NCBI GenBank assembly: GCA_002382975.1
Contig: DFTB01000014.1
Coordinates: 19,229-83,228, forward strand
DNA: 64,000 nucleotides
Direction: 5' to 3'
Source of the DNA: Fibrobacter sp. UBA4223
GTDB lineage: Bacteria > Fibrobacterota > Fibrobacteria > Fibrobacterales > Fibrobacteraceae
The notes below the pieces were generated by a model. That model made no database searches. It was not told the origin of the DNA and saw only the letters and a program-made list of their open reading frames with translations. Both the position numbers and the translations under genes were made by a program. The first letter of the stretch is position 1, and the number at the start of each line of letters is the position of its first letter. Shown here one piece after another: positions 44,484-53,540 of the stretch.

Positions 44484-44575
44484 GGAGATGCCCGCCTGCG
44501 CGGGCATGACAATGAAGGGTGCGGGCATGACGAAAACCATTCCCTCGTCATCCTCGCGAAAGCGAGGATCTATAT
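44484..44575. repeat. Cluster of GTCAT-type palindromic repeats
   Basis: GATGCCCGC..GCGGGCATGAC, a second copy GCGGGCATGAC and then GTCATCCTCGC..GCGAGGATC lie in the gap between the Nudix and GH9 genes. Confidence 0.65.
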
Positions 44576-44581
44576 GCAGCC

Positions 44582-46363
44582 TTACTTATTGTAAATCGCC
44601 TGGAGGGCGCCTGCCAAAAATGCCAAGGGAGCATTCCAGTTGATGGCCACTTCGTTGGTAGCATAGCTGCAGCGGTCATCCAAGTAAGCCAGGGCAGGCT
44701 TGTCGGCTGCGGCGTAGTTCGGGCATTTCCAATGGTCCGTCCCGTTCAGGTTGATATCCTGCTTGCCCAGGTGAGGACCACCCACCAGCATACCGGGCAC
44801 CGGATCGTCCACAAAGTCCGATTCGCTGGGACGATGGTGCGGATTGCGGGGGCTGCGGAAACCAAAGCCCGTCACATAGGTAATGTCCATGGGGTTTTTA
44901 CCCAGCAGGTAATCCAGGCACTGCTGCGCACCGTCCAAATAACTCTTGTCGTTAGTCAAGAGGTAGGCCTGCAAAAGCACAATGCCGTTGTTCGCCACGG
45001 CACTGTTGCTGCCCCAGTTCCAGTTCCAAGGGTGCATGGGGAGCCTGTAGGCGCTGGTATCGCCGATAGAACGCAGGCTGTTCGCCTCGTCCAGCAAAAT
45101 CTTCTTTGCCACACCGGCAAGGCTATCGCCGAACACCTTAGGAGCATTTACCACACGGAAAACCGCAAGCATGTTCAGGTCGCCCCACCAGACGCCATTC
45201 TGGGTGAAGGGGTTTGCCTTCAAGTCTTCTAGGTAAGCGGCCGTGGCCTTGTCCGTTGACGGGTTTGCCCCGGATGCCACCTTCGCATTGAAAAGTTCAG
45301 CCGCCGCAAAACGGAATTCGTCCTTGCCGTCTTCGTTACCGGGGGCGTAGCTTCCCGTATTCACATCGGCGGGCTGCTTGTAGAACATTTCCGGATTCTT
45401 CTTCGCCCAGGCGTAGGCCGCTTCCGCCGCTTTAAGCAACTTGGAACTGTAGGCCTTGTCGAAGGGAGCATACACCACGCTGGCCTGGGCCATCACGCCT
45501 GCAAAATCCAGAGCCGCCGTCACGCTTTTCAGGATGGCGTAACGGGGAGCGCCATCCTGTTCAGGCAATACACTGCCGCAGAACTTGAGGGTCGAAACCT
45601 TGTGGAATACACCGCCATCCTTGTCCTGCAGGGTCAGCATCCAGTCCAGGTTATAGCGGACTTCTTCTAGAAGCAGGGGCAGCTTCGCGTACTCCCGCGG
45701 GATATCCCAGCTCAGGGTGTCCGCATATTTCGGGAACTTTTCGTACAGATCCAGCAGGGTCCATACCGTAATGCCGGAATTCACGATGTACTTGCCGTAA
45801 TCGCCGGCGTCGTACCAACCGCGAGGGGATTTGATAGTCTTGCCCGCGCCCTTGCCGCCTGTGGCCTTGTCGGTACCATAAACGATAACCTTGTCGTCCA
45901 TGTGGCCTGCCGCACGGACCCACTTGTCGGCATAAGGGGCCACCAGGGGCATGCTGGCCCGCTGGTAATAGAACCACTTGAGGCTCGCCTTGGTGACACC
46001 TTCATAGACATTCTTGCCCACGGTAATGGGGTTGCCGATGTACGCTCCTGCGCGGAACAGGCGGTAAGTACCCGGAGTCTTTACCGCAGAGATGTCGAAC
46101 ACCTGGATCTCTTCGCCGCTGTATTCCCACTCGAGCACGTAGGGGGCTGCGAGTTTCAATACAGTCTTCCCGTTCAAATCCCGGACTTCAAGCCCGTTGG
46201 CGTCGTTACCGGGAATCACCACCTGTTTTTCGGCCCCGGGAGCATAACCCAGCTGGTTCATCAGGGGGCCTGCAATGGCCGTGGCAGAACAAAGGGAAAC
46301 AACGGCTACGGCAGACAAAGCCACCGCACCCATACTAGAAAAAAAACTTTTGCAGGTATTCAT
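44582..46363 (-). CDS. Secreted glycoside hydrolase family 9 endoglucanase
   Basis: A 593-residue cellulase. A signal peptide (NTCKSFFSSMGAVALSAVAV to AIAG) leads to an N-terminal Ig-like CelD domain (residues about 33-115) and the (alpha/alpha)6 GH9 domain. Catalytic features are the Asp pair in RGWYDAGDYGKYIVNSG, the His in NPHHRPSES and the Glu in YATNEVAINWNAPL near the C-terminus. It cuts internal beta-1,4-glucan bonds outside the cell or in the periplasm. The ATG at 46363 is chosen to match the signal peptide; the frame is open 37 codons further. No carbohydrate-binding module is attached. Confidence 0.93.
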   Translation of the reverse strand: MNTCKSFFSSMGAVALSAVAVVSLCSATAIAGPLMNQLGYAPGAEKQVVIPGNDANGLEVRDLNGKTVLKLAAPYVLEWEYSGEEIQVFDISAVKTPGTYRLFRAGAYIGNPITVGKNVYEGVTKASLKWFYYQRASMPLVAPYADKWVRAAGHMDDKVIVYGTDKATGGKGAGKTIKSPRGWYDAGDYGKYIVNSGITVWTLLDLYEKFPKYADTLSWDIPREYAKLPLLLEEVRYNLDWMLTLQDKDGGVFHKVSTLKFCGSVLPEQDGAPRYAILKSVTAALDFAGVMAQASVVYAPFDKAYSSKLLKAAEAAYAWAKKNPEMFYKQPADVNTGSYAPGNEDGKDEFRFAAAELFNAKVASGANPSTDKATAAYLEDLKANPFTQNGVWWGDLNMLAVFRVVNAPKVFGDSLAGVAKKILLDEANSLRSIGDTSAYRLPMHPWNWNWGSNSAVANNGIVLLQAYLLTNDKSYLDGAQQCLDYLLGKNPMDITYVTGFGFRSPRNPHHRPSESDFVDDPVPGMLVGGPHLGKQDINLNGTDHWKCPNYAAADKPALAYLDDRCSYATNEVAINWNAPLAFLAGALQAIYNK

Positions 46364-46500
46364 GGCCAGAATATACCTAAAAAAGGCACTTTCCTGTACC
46401 CACTCTGCCAAATTTCCTGTTTTCCCTTGAAAACAGGGACGGGCAAAAAACAAAAATGTAGAAACTATACTCAAAACCGGCCCGTTTTTTCTAACTTAAA

Positions 46501-47289
46501 ATGAGGAGGGCCTTTGTGAAAAAAAGTCTGTTTCTGTTTAGCCTGATAGTTATACTCTCTTCCGAAGCCCTTGCATACGAATCCGAACGCATATTAAATG
46601 CGACGGTATCCGACGCTCCAGAAGTACATGGTTCCAATACGACACAAGAACCTTATTCGTCAATGTGGCGAGTCAGTGGGAAAGTAATTGGTGCAAAAGA
46701 AGAGAAAATCGACGATAAGGAGCGGACTTATGAAATAGGAGGCGTAGAAGGATCCGGAAAAATAGACTATTTGCACAAAAGTGGAACCCTTATATTTGGA
46801 GCCGGTCTAGGCTACGATGATGGACTATATTACCATCTTACATTAGGTTGGAATTTTCGGTATTTCGAATTTGGTTTTTTCACAGGACACATTCTGTTCC
46901 GTGATATCAAATATAGCGGAGAAAAGTGCGTGGAAACCGAAAAAAATAACGTGACCATAGATGGGGCCGTATTCTGGAGCAGGACTGTATGTGCGTCATA
47001 CGAGCCTTTTGAAAAAGAGGAAATAAAATATGTTGAAGATTTGTTCTTTGGTGGATTTGTAGGAATCATTATAGGCAAGTCATTCCTGAATTACAGTTTC
47101 AGCATAGAGGGCTTTGATATTGTAGATACACCTATCTTGTCGCATTATATTTCAATGGGGTACAGGTTTGGCGATTTTATTGAACTCAGCTTAGGCACCG
47201 TATTGACCAATGTTGGTTCATTGGAATCCGGTTATGTGTATGGCATTACAGGAACTGTCGGTTTTTACTTGATGCCCTTATTTCAATAA
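46501..47289 (+). CDS. Hypothetical exported protein
   Basis: A 262-residue protein with signal peptide (VKKSLFLFSLIVILSSEALAY). The mature part has alternating hydrophobic strands with many Tyr, Phe and Gly (for example LIFGAGLGYDDGLYYHLTLG) and ends in a hydrophobic strand with terminal Gln, so an outer membrane beta-barrel is likely. Two cysteines (EKCVE and RTVCASY) could form a disulfide in a loop. Base composition is more A+T-rich than the neighbours. A terminator follows. No family is recognised. Confidence 0.6.
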   Translation: MRRAFVKKSLFLFSLIVILSSEALAYESERILNATVSDAPEVHGSNTTQEPYSSMWRVSGKVIGAKEEKIDDKERTYEIGGVEGSGKIDYLHKSGTLIFGAGLGYDDGLYYHLTLGWNFRYFEFGFFTGHILFRDIKYSGEKCVETEKNNVTIDGAVFWSRTVCASYEPFEKEEIKYVEDLFFGGFVGIIIGKSFLNYSFSIEGFDIVDTPILSHYISMGYRFGDFIELSLGTVLTNVGSLESGYVYGITGTVGFYLMPLFQ

Positions 47290-47304
47290 TGGGCGATACA
47301 AAAA

Positions 47305-47332
47305 AACCGCAGCTTTGGACTGCGGCTTTTTA
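47305..47332. terminator. Bidirectional terminator between the exported protein gene and opp genes
   Basis: CCGCAG / CTGCGG stem with a seven-base loop, A-run on the left and CTTTTT on the right. Confidence 0.75.
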
Positions 47333-47364
47333 GAGGAGATCCCCGCCTGCGCGGGGATGACAAA
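47333..47364. repeat. GTCAT-type palindromic repeat
   Basis: GATCCCCGC..GCGGGGATGAC palindrome between the terminator and the oppF end. Confidence 0.65.
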
Positions 47365-47397
47365 TGCGGAGCAGGGCTTTTCACCCCAAACCACTGT

Positions 47398-48207
47398 TTA
47401 CTTCTTAGAGCGATGGCTGTTCTTGATCCATTCGGTCTTATGGACTTCGGGGATATCGTCCAGCAGGCGGAGCGTATGCGGCTCAGTGGTGTTGTCCAGC
47501 ACTTCTGCCGGAGTACCCTGGTTCACAATCTTTCCGTCGTGCATGATGAAGATACGGTCAGACACGTAGTTGGCAAGACCGATATCGTGGGTCACGAACA
47601 CCACGGTCATCTTCAGCTCGTCTTTCAACTTGCGCAGGTAATCCAGAATGTTGGCGCGCACGCAGGCGTCCACCATGGAGGTGGCTTCGTCAGCGATCAG
47701 CACCTTCGGGCGGAGCGCGAAGATACGGGCCAAAAGCATACGCTGCATCTGACCACCCGAAAGCTCGAACGGATACTTGCCTTCGATATCGGAGGGCTTC
47801 ACGTTCACGGCCATCAGGCCTTCGTCCACACGGCGGCGGACTTCTTCCTTGGAGGGCTTGTTCTTGAGCACGTTCAGGGCGTCTTCCAGCTGGCTACGGA
47901 TAGTAAAGAACTGGTTGAAGCATCCGAACGGGTCCTGGAATACGAACTGAACCTCGTTCCAGTGGTCCTTCAGGTTCTTGATCTTGTGATCCCTGTAAAG
48001 AAACTGGCCGCGGGTGGGTTCGTAGAGGCCGAGCATGATTTTTGCCAGCACGGACTTGCCGCAACCGGAGCCGCCCACGATGGAGATGAATTCTTCGTCA
48101 TAGATGTCGAAGGAAACATCCTTCACGGCGGTCTTCAGGGTCTTGCCCGCGCCAAAGTCCTTGCTAATGCGCTTGGCAGAAAATACAACAGGCTTATCAC
48201 TCAGCAT
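47398..48207 (-). CDS. oppF: Oligopeptide ABC transporter ATP-binding protein OppF/DppF
   Basis: A 269-residue ATPase: Walker A GGSGCGKSV at about residue 42, signature LSGGQMQRMLLARI and Walker B KVLIADEATSMVD. Energises peptide uptake together with OppD. It is the last gene of an operon whose order on the minus strand is oppA, oppB, oppC, oppD, oppF. It overlaps the oppD stop by 11 bases, so they are translationally coupled. The protein is shorter than OppF of enterics, lacking the C-terminal zinc-type extension; the peptide substrate is unknown. Confidence 0.9.
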   Translation of the reverse strand: MLSDKPVVFSAKRISKDFGAGKTLKTAVKDVSFDIYDEEFISIVGGSGCGKSVLAKIMLGLYEPTRGQFLYRDHKIKNLKDHWNEVQFVFQDPFGCFNQFFTIRSQLEDALNVLKNKPSKEEVRRRVDEGLMAVNVKPSDIEGKYPFELSGGQMQRMLLARIFALRPKVLIADEATSMVDACVRANILDYLRKLKDELKMTVVFVTHDIGLANYVSDRIFIMHDGKIVNQGTPAEVLDNTTEPHTLRLLDDIPEVHKTEWIKNSHRSKK

Positions 48208-49198
48208 AATCGCACCTCACATCACGACCACCGACAACGCGGAGGTTCTGGGTATTCTTCTTGCAGTCGGGGCATGCCTTTTTGCAACGGTCGGCAAAGC
48301 GGCAACCCGTAATCTTGTTACGCAGGCTCGGAGGTGCGCCTTCGATTGCCACCGGGTGGCGGTGACGCTGGCTGGCCTCGGTACTGAGCATGGCTCCCAT
48401 AAGAGCCTGGGTATAGGGGTGACGGGGATCCTTCACCACCTGTTCTGCAGTGCCCTTTTCCACGAATTCGCCGGCGTACATGATGGCGATATTGTCGGCC
48501 ACGTGGTACAGCAGCGGAAGTTCGTGGGTAATGAAAATCATGGTGCTGAAGATGCCCTTGTCCAAAAGGTCAAAGATCAACTTGATCACTTCTTTCTGGG
48601 TAGAAACGTCCAGAGCGGAAGTGGGTTCGTCGGCAATCACCATCTGGGGGTTCAAAAGCGTAGAGATACCGATCACGGAACGCTGGCGTTCACCGGCGGT
48701 AAGCTGGATGGGGTAAGAATCCAGCACGCGCTTGGTGTCCATGCCAAACAGGTCGAAGCGCTCGCAAAGGCGGTCATAGACTTCCTTCTTGTCCAGGTGC
48801 TTACCGGGCTGCTGGTGGGCGCCAATCACGTCGGCGGCGATATCCTTGATTTTGCGGACCGGGTTCAGGGCGTTAAAAGCGCCTTGGGGAATCATGGAAA
48901 CCTTCTGGGCGAGCACGTTCTTGCGAACATCCTCGATAGAGCGGTTCATCAAAGATTCCATCTTGTCGCCGCTCTTTACGCGCACGTCACCGTCGCCTTC
49001 GGGATAGAGAGGCGGGATGCACATGCCCATAAGGCCAGACACCAAGGTGGACTTACCGCAACCGGATTCACCGGCGATACCCAGGATTTCACCCTGCTTC
49101 ATGGAGAAGCTCACATTGGTCACCGCGTGGGTCTTGTCGCCAAAGCGGCCCAGGTAGTAGAGGCTCAGGTTTTCGACTTCAAATACATTTTCAGACAT
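48197..49198 (-). CDS. oppD: Oligopeptide ABC transporter ATP-binding protein OppD/DppD
   Basis: A 333-residue ATPase: Walker A GESGCGKST near residue 40 and Walker B MVIADEPTSALD. The signature loop reads LTAGERQR instead of the usual LSGG, an odd departure in the C-loop that may affect one ATP site. The C-terminal 40 residues carry the Opp-type cysteine motif (CRFADRCKKACPDC) that binds an iron-sulfur cluster in related proteins. oppC is 12 bases upstream. It works with OppF as an asymmetric ATPase pair. Confidence 0.9.
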   Translation of the reverse strand: MSENVFEVENLSLYYLGRFGDKTHAVTNVSFSMKQGEILGIAGESGCGKSTLVSGLMGMCIPPLYPEGDGDVRVKSGDKMESLMNRSIEDVRKNVLAQKVSMIPQGAFNALNPVRKIKDIAADVIGAHQQPGKHLDKKEVYDRLCERFDLFGMDTKRVLDSYPIQLTAGERQRSVIGISTLLNPQMVIADEPTSALDVSTQKEVIKLIFDLLDKGIFSTMIFITHELPLLYHVADNIAIMYAGEFVEKGTAEQVVKDPRHPYTQALMGAMLSTEASQRHRHPVAIEGAPPSLRNKITGCRFADRCKKACPDCKKNTQNLRVVGGRDVRCDYAE

Positions 49199-49210
49199 TT
49201 TCTAAACCTC

Positions 49211-50056
49211 CTACTTGCGAAGACGCGGGTTAAAGACGCCTTCCATGGAAGTATTGATCAGGAACAGCGCAAACACCGTCAGGGTAATGATGATGGTGGC
49301 GGGCAAGAAGGCGATCCAGATGCCGTCGGAAAGGGCACCGTTGTCCTTCGCCTGGTTCAAGATGATACCCAGAGAAGTGGAATCCAGAGGACCAAGGCCG
49401 ATCATGGAGATGGAGGCTTCGGAAAGGATGCCGGAGGACACCTGCATGATGAACACCATGAACACGTAAGAAAGCAGGTACGGAAGCACATGCTTGATAA
49501 CGATCGTGAGCGTAGACGCACCGTTGATCTTTGCAAGGGAGATATGGTCACGGCTGCGCAGCGAAGAAGCCTGGGCACGCACCGCACGGGCAGACCAGCT
49601 CCAAGCCGTAAGGCCGATGATAAGACCAATCAGCGTCAAAGAACGACCGTCCTTAACAGCAGAGCTGATAAGCACGAGAATCACGAACTGCGGAATCACG
49701 ATGAAGATGTTGGTGAGCATGTTCAACACTTCGTCAATCCATCCGCCGCGGAAACCGCCAAAGAGGCCGATAAGCACACCGATGGTGGTGGCGATGATGC
49801 CCGCCACAAGACCCACGTAGAGGGAGCTGCGGAGGCCTTCGATCAAGAGAGACACGTAGTCACGGCCCAGGTGGTCGGTACCCAGCAGGTGTTCGCCGCT
49901 AGAACCCGCATAGGGCCCAGCCACGATGTCACGAGCGTTGATGTCCACATGGTAGAACATGGGGCCAAACAGCGCAATCAACAGGGTAATAATGAAAATC
50001 GAGATACCGATGACAAACATCGGGGACTTGAGAAGGTTTCTTAATAGTTTTCCCAT
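49211..50056 (-). CDS. oppC: Oligopeptide ABC transporter permease OppC
   Basis: A 281-residue inner-membrane permease with about six spans and the EAA-type loop (RAQASSLRSRDHISLAKINGAS) that contacts the ATPase. The N-terminus IFIITLLIALFGPMFY is one span before the periplasmic part HLLGTDHLGRDYVS, a standard OppC sign. It is 2 bases from oppB. Normal length for the family. It forms the channel with OppB. Confidence 0.9.
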   Translation of the reverse strand: MGKLLRNLLKSPMFVIGISIFIITLLIALFGPMFYHVDINARDIVAGPYAGSSGEHLLGTDHLGRDYVSLLIEGLRSSLYVGLVAGIIATTIGVLIGLFGGFRGGWIDEVLNMLTNIFIVIPQFVILVLISSAVKDGRSLTLIGLIIGLTAWSWSARAVRAQASSLRSRDHISLAKINGASTLTIVIKHVLPYLLSYVFMVFIMQVSSGILSEASISMIGLGPLDSTSLGIILNQAKDNGALSDGIWIAFLPATIIITLTVFALFLINTSMEGVFNPRLRK

Positions 50057-50058
50057 GA

Positions 50059-51444
50059 TTACTTACCTCCCATCTGGAGACCGGCCTTGACACGGGGGTC
50101 AAACACCGCAATCAAAACGTCAACGGCAAAGTTAGCCACGAGCACGCAGGTCGAAATCATCAAGGTACAACCCTGAATGGTCGCGTAGTCGTTCTGCTGG
50201 ATAGCGGTAAGCATCGCCATACCGAGACCCGGGTAAGAGAAGATCATTTCGGTAATGAGGGCGCCGCCCACCATGGTACCGAGGCTCTGGGCAAGGCCGG
50301 TGAGCTGCGGGAGCATGGCGTTACGGAACACGTAGCTGATAATCTTGCCTTCGCGAAGTCCAAGCCACTTGGCGTACTTCATATAGTCGGTACCCAGTTC
50401 GTAGATGGACATGGAACGCATACCCGTTGCCTGACCAGAAAGCAGGATCGGGAACACCGAGAAGAAGGGCAGAATGTAGTACCAGCCCACACTCTTGATG
50501 CAACCCCAGGAGAAGCTCAGCTCCGTAATGTCAGGGCTGTAGGCGCCCATGGCAGGGAACCAGCCGAGAGTGATGGAGAAGAGCGCCACCAGAAGCATAC
50601 CGAACACGAAGAAGGGGATGCCGTTTAAGAACATGGCGCAGGGGAAGAACACCTTGTCGAAGATGCCACGCTTGTAGGCAGCGAAGGCACCCAGCAGGTT
50701 ACCGATAATCCAGCCGAGGATAATGGTCGGAGCCTGGATGAGGAGCGTCCAAGGAACGGATTCCTTGATGATGTCCACCACCGGCTTCGGGTACTGGCTG
50801 TAAGAGATACCAAGGTCACCCTTGAACACGTTCTTGATATAGACCAGGAACTGGGAGAAACCAGAAGCAAGGCGAGGGTCGGCCTTCTTGACCACTTCGT
50901 CCACCATGACGGTGTCCTGGCGTTCGGCCTGGTACTGTTCCATCACCGGAACCTGTTCCACCTTGGCCACCTTCTTCTTGGTCTTCGGGTCCTTTTCCAT
51001 CACAGGCTTGCCCTTTTCGTCGAGCACCGGCTTTTCTTCGAACACCGGGTTACCCTCGGCGTCCACCACCTGGCGCTCCAGCATCTTGGGCGTGCCGTCT
51101 TCGTTCACTTCCTTAACGGTCTTCAGCACAGGGGCGCCGTTTTCGTCCAGCTTTGCCACCTTGATGGTCTTCATCTGGCCGTTGGCATCTACCTCAGGGT
51201 CGTAGATCACGTTACCCTGGTCGTCCAGCTCGGCCATACCGAAAGCCTTGAGCAGGCCTTCTTTCTTGAGCTTGGCTTCTTCGGGCGAAAGACCCTGGGC
51301 AGCCTTACCCATAATGATGTCCACAGGGTTGTTCTCACCCATACGGGGCAACGTAAAGTTAATCGCCACGGCGACAACAAACGTCAAGAGATACCAGAAT
51401 CCCTTCTGCAGGACATAGCGCAACATTGGATATTGTTTAAGCAT
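50059..51444 (-). CDS. oppB: Oligopeptide ABC transporter permease OppB with unusual periplasmic insertion
   Basis: A 461-residue permease, about 130 longer than typical OppB. The usual core is present: first span near residues 10-30, then in the C-terminal half FSQFLVYIKNVFKGDLGISY, VPWTLLIQAPTIILGW and the EAA-type loop MRSMSIYELGTDYMKYAKWL. Between the first span and the core, residues about 45-185 form a charged insertion with repeated words such as VDAEGNPVFEEKPV and LDENGAPVLKTV, ending KKKVAKVEQVPVMEQY. It should lie in the periplasm and may contact OppA or the wall. That role is inference. Confidence 0.88.
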   Translation of the reverse strand: MLKQYPMLRYVLQKGFWYLLTFVVAVAINFTLPRMGENNPVDIIMGKAAQGLSPEEAKLKKEGLLKAFGMAELDDQGNVIYDPEVDANGQMKTIKVAKLDENGAPVLKTVKEVNEDGTPKMLERQVVDAEGNPVFEEKPVLDEKGKPVMEKDPKTKKKVAKVEQVPVMEQYQAERQDTVMVDEVVKKADPRLASGFSQFLVYIKNVFKGDLGISYSQYPKPVVDIIKESVPWTLLIQAPTIILGWIIGNLLGAFAAYKRGIFDKVFFPCAMFLNGIPFFVFGMLLVALFSITLGWFPAMGAYSPDITELSFSWGCIKSVGWYYILPFFSVFPILLSGQATGMRSMSIYELGTDYMKYAKWLGLREGKIISYVFRNAMLPQLTGLAQSLGTMVGGALITEMIFSYPGLGMAMLTAIQQNDYATIQGCTLMISTCVLVANFAVDVLIAVFDPRVKAGLQMGGK

Positions 51445-51455
51445 TTGTCGTCCTT

Positions 51456-53288
51456 TTATTTAGCAAGCTTGAGGTTCCAAAGAATCTTGGTGCCGGAGGC
51501 AATCCACGGGAGCTGCGGCGGAGCGTAGGGGTTTTCGGCGGTAGGCCAGTTGGTCCATACGCGGTCGCTGAATTCGTAGAACTGTTCGGGCAGGTAAACC
51601 AGCGGAATAGAGGGCTGGTCTTCCATGAAAATCTTGTTGAGTTCGCGGTAAGCCTTCGCGATTTCTTCGGGGTCGTTCATCAGGGGGATCGCCGACAGGA
51701 GCTGGTCCACTTCGGGGCGGAACTCAGGGGTGCCCGGCTGGTTGTAACGGCCGATGTTGGTACCGGCCCAGGCGCCAAGAGGCTGCCAGTCGCGGCTGGA
51801 CATGACTTCGTTGAAACGGCTCCACGGCAGAGACGGGGACACGTCGGCAGAGGGCTTGTCCATGAGCAGGTCAAAGTTACCCGTACCCTTGGCAGGCCAG
51901 TACTGACCGCCATCCACAAAGCCTTCACGCACGTCGATACCGGCCTTACGCATGCCTTCTACGGCGATGGTCACCATGGCTTCCCAGTCGGTCCAACCGG
52001 CAGGGCTCGTGATGAACAGCGTGGGGAGCTTTTCGCCCTTGGCGTTTTCCATGTGGTCAAGAGTTCCATCGCTCTTCCATACAGACTTGAAGCCCGCTTC
52101 AGAAAGCATCTGCTTCACGGTGCTCAGGCGTTCGTTCTCGTCGGTAATGGCGAGGTTCACGCCGTACTTCTGGGCATCTTCGTCATTGATGTACTTGCCT
52201 TCAAGACCGGTAGGCATAATCAGGCCCGGCTTCAGGGTAGAGGTGTAGTTGGAAACGGCGAACTGGCGGATAGCGGTGTAGTCGATAGCCGTTGCCAGAG
52301 CCCTACGAAAACGCTTGTCGTTGAGCGGTTCCTTCATGGTGTTGATCATGAGCATGGGCATGGCGCCAGGAGCAAAGTAAGGCGGTTCGTTGAACCAGGT
52401 ATGCACGCCGCGCTTGCGCCAAATGCGGGTCACGAAGCTCATAGAAGCATCGAGGTTACCCGTGGTGAGAGCGATGGTGTTAGCATCGTTGCTCTTGTAA
52501 ATGGGGTGAACCACGTACTTAGGAGCGGGGAGCTTGCCGTCGTGGAGGGCGGCATTGCCCCAGTAGTCGTCACGACGCTGCAAGATAATCTTGTTGGGGT
52601 CGGCGGACATAATATTGTAGGGGCCAGAAACCACCGGGTTCTTGTCCATGGTGAGTTTCTTGACTTCGTCGAGACCCTTTTCGGCAATCAGCGGCTCGAA
52701 CACGTGGGCCGGAGCGATACGGATTGCCTGAAGCAGGTCGCGCACAGACAGCGGGTTGTTCCTCTGGGCCTTGTTCACGATAAAGGCCAGACGTTCGCCA
52801 ATCATCTTGCGTTCGGCGGTGGAGTCCTCGGATGCCGGTTCGGCATAAAGGGTGTCCACGTGAATGTCGGAAATCTGCTCGGAGGTGTTGATGGAACCCT
52901 TGGTGAAAATGAACTTCACGTCGTTGGAGTTCACCTGCACACCGTCGCTCCACTTGGCAGCGGGGTTCAGGGTAACCACGATGCTGTCGTTATTGGAGAG
53001 GTCTTCGTCCAGGTGTCCCAGAAGGTCCTCGATCTGGCCGTTCAAGGTGTTATAGGTAATAAGCGGTTCGTAAACCAGGTTAAAACGACCACCCACGGGC
53101 CAGGCAGCCATCCAGCTTTCGGCAAGGGGGTTGAATGTCGCGGGAGCGCCCCATTGCTGACCGGACAGGTAGAGCGTCTCCTGGCGGGGAAGCGCGCCTT
53201 CGACCTGGTCGCTTCCGCAGCCCGAAAAGACGATACCACTTGCCGAGAGAGCCAAAAGCATCTTGGCAGTAGATTTCATAGCAATCAT
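51456..53288 (-). CDS. oppA: Oligopeptide ABC transporter substrate-binding lipoprotein OppA
   Basis: A 610-residue SBP_bac_5 family protein with lipobox FSGC (Cys24) that should sit on the inner membrane's outer face and deliver peptides to OppBC. Family signs are WSDGVQVNSNDVKFIF, NPVVSGPYNIMSADPNKIIL and FRRALATAIDYTAI. The first ATG at 53288 has GAGG 6 bases upstream. It opens the opp operon; upstream is a 250-base gap shared with folD. No other binding protein is in the window, so it serves this transporter. Confidence 0.92.
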   Translation of the reverse strand: MIAMKSTAKMLLALSASGIVFSGCGSDQVEGALPRQETLYLSGQQWGAPATFNPLAESWMAAWPVGGRFNLVYEPLITYNTLNGQIEDLLGHLDEDLSNNDSIVVTLNPAAKWSDGVQVNSNDVKFIFTKGSINTSEQISDIHVDTLYAEPASEDSTAERKMIGERLAFIVNKAQRNNPLSVRDLLQAIRIAPAHVFEPLIAEKGLDEVKKLTMDKNPVVSGPYNIMSADPNKIILQRRDDYWGNAALHDGKLPAPKYVVHPIYKSNDANTIALTTGNLDASMSFVTRIWRKRGVHTWFNEPPYFAPGAMPMLMINTMKEPLNDKRFRRALATAIDYTAIRQFAVSNYTSTLKPGLIMPTGLEGKYINDEDAQKYGVNLAITDENERLSTVKQMLSEAGFKSVWKSDGTLDHMENAKGEKLPTLFITSPAGWTDWEAMVTIAVEGMRKAGIDVREGFVDGGQYWPAKGTGNFDLLMDKPSADVSPSLPWSRFNEVMSSRDWQPLGAWAGTNIGRYNQPGTPEFRPEVDQLLSAIPLMNDPEEIAKAYRELNKIFMEDQPSIPLVYLPEQFYEFSDRVWTNWPTAENPYAPPQLPWIASGTKILWNLKLAK

Positions 53289-53464
53289 TATATCCTCATT
53301 TTATGTAGCCAAAAACGGCATCGATGAAAATCGTTTTTTAATCTAGTTTATTTATGGCCAAAAATTCATGTTCAAAAAAATTTTTCTGTTTACAATGCGT
53401 TGAGCATCGGGGTGTTGGGAAAGTTTGTTTAGGAATGTTTACAAAACGGCGCAACCTCAAACCC

Positions 53465-53520
53465 CTAAATCCTAACCCCTAGATCCTAATCCCTAAATCC
53501 TATCCCCTATTTACTATCTT
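53465..53520 (+). repeat. CTANNNN heptamer tract and promoter before folD (8 units)
   Basis: Eight in-register 7-mers (CTAAATC, CTAACCC, CTAGATC, CTAATCC, CTAAATC, CTATCCC, CTATTTA, CTATCTT) lead into a TATCTTGTG box. The rest of the 250-base gap up to oppA contains GCCAAAAACGGC near 53308 and A/T-rich runs but no gene. Confidence 0.75.
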
Positions 53521-53540
53521 GTGCCCAAAACGGAGTTTAT

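Noticed and set aside
48104..50044. A 646-codon frame on the plus strand opposite oppC-oppD-oppF
   Set aside because: Crosses three well supported genes in antisense and is His/Gly/Arg-rich low-complexity translation.
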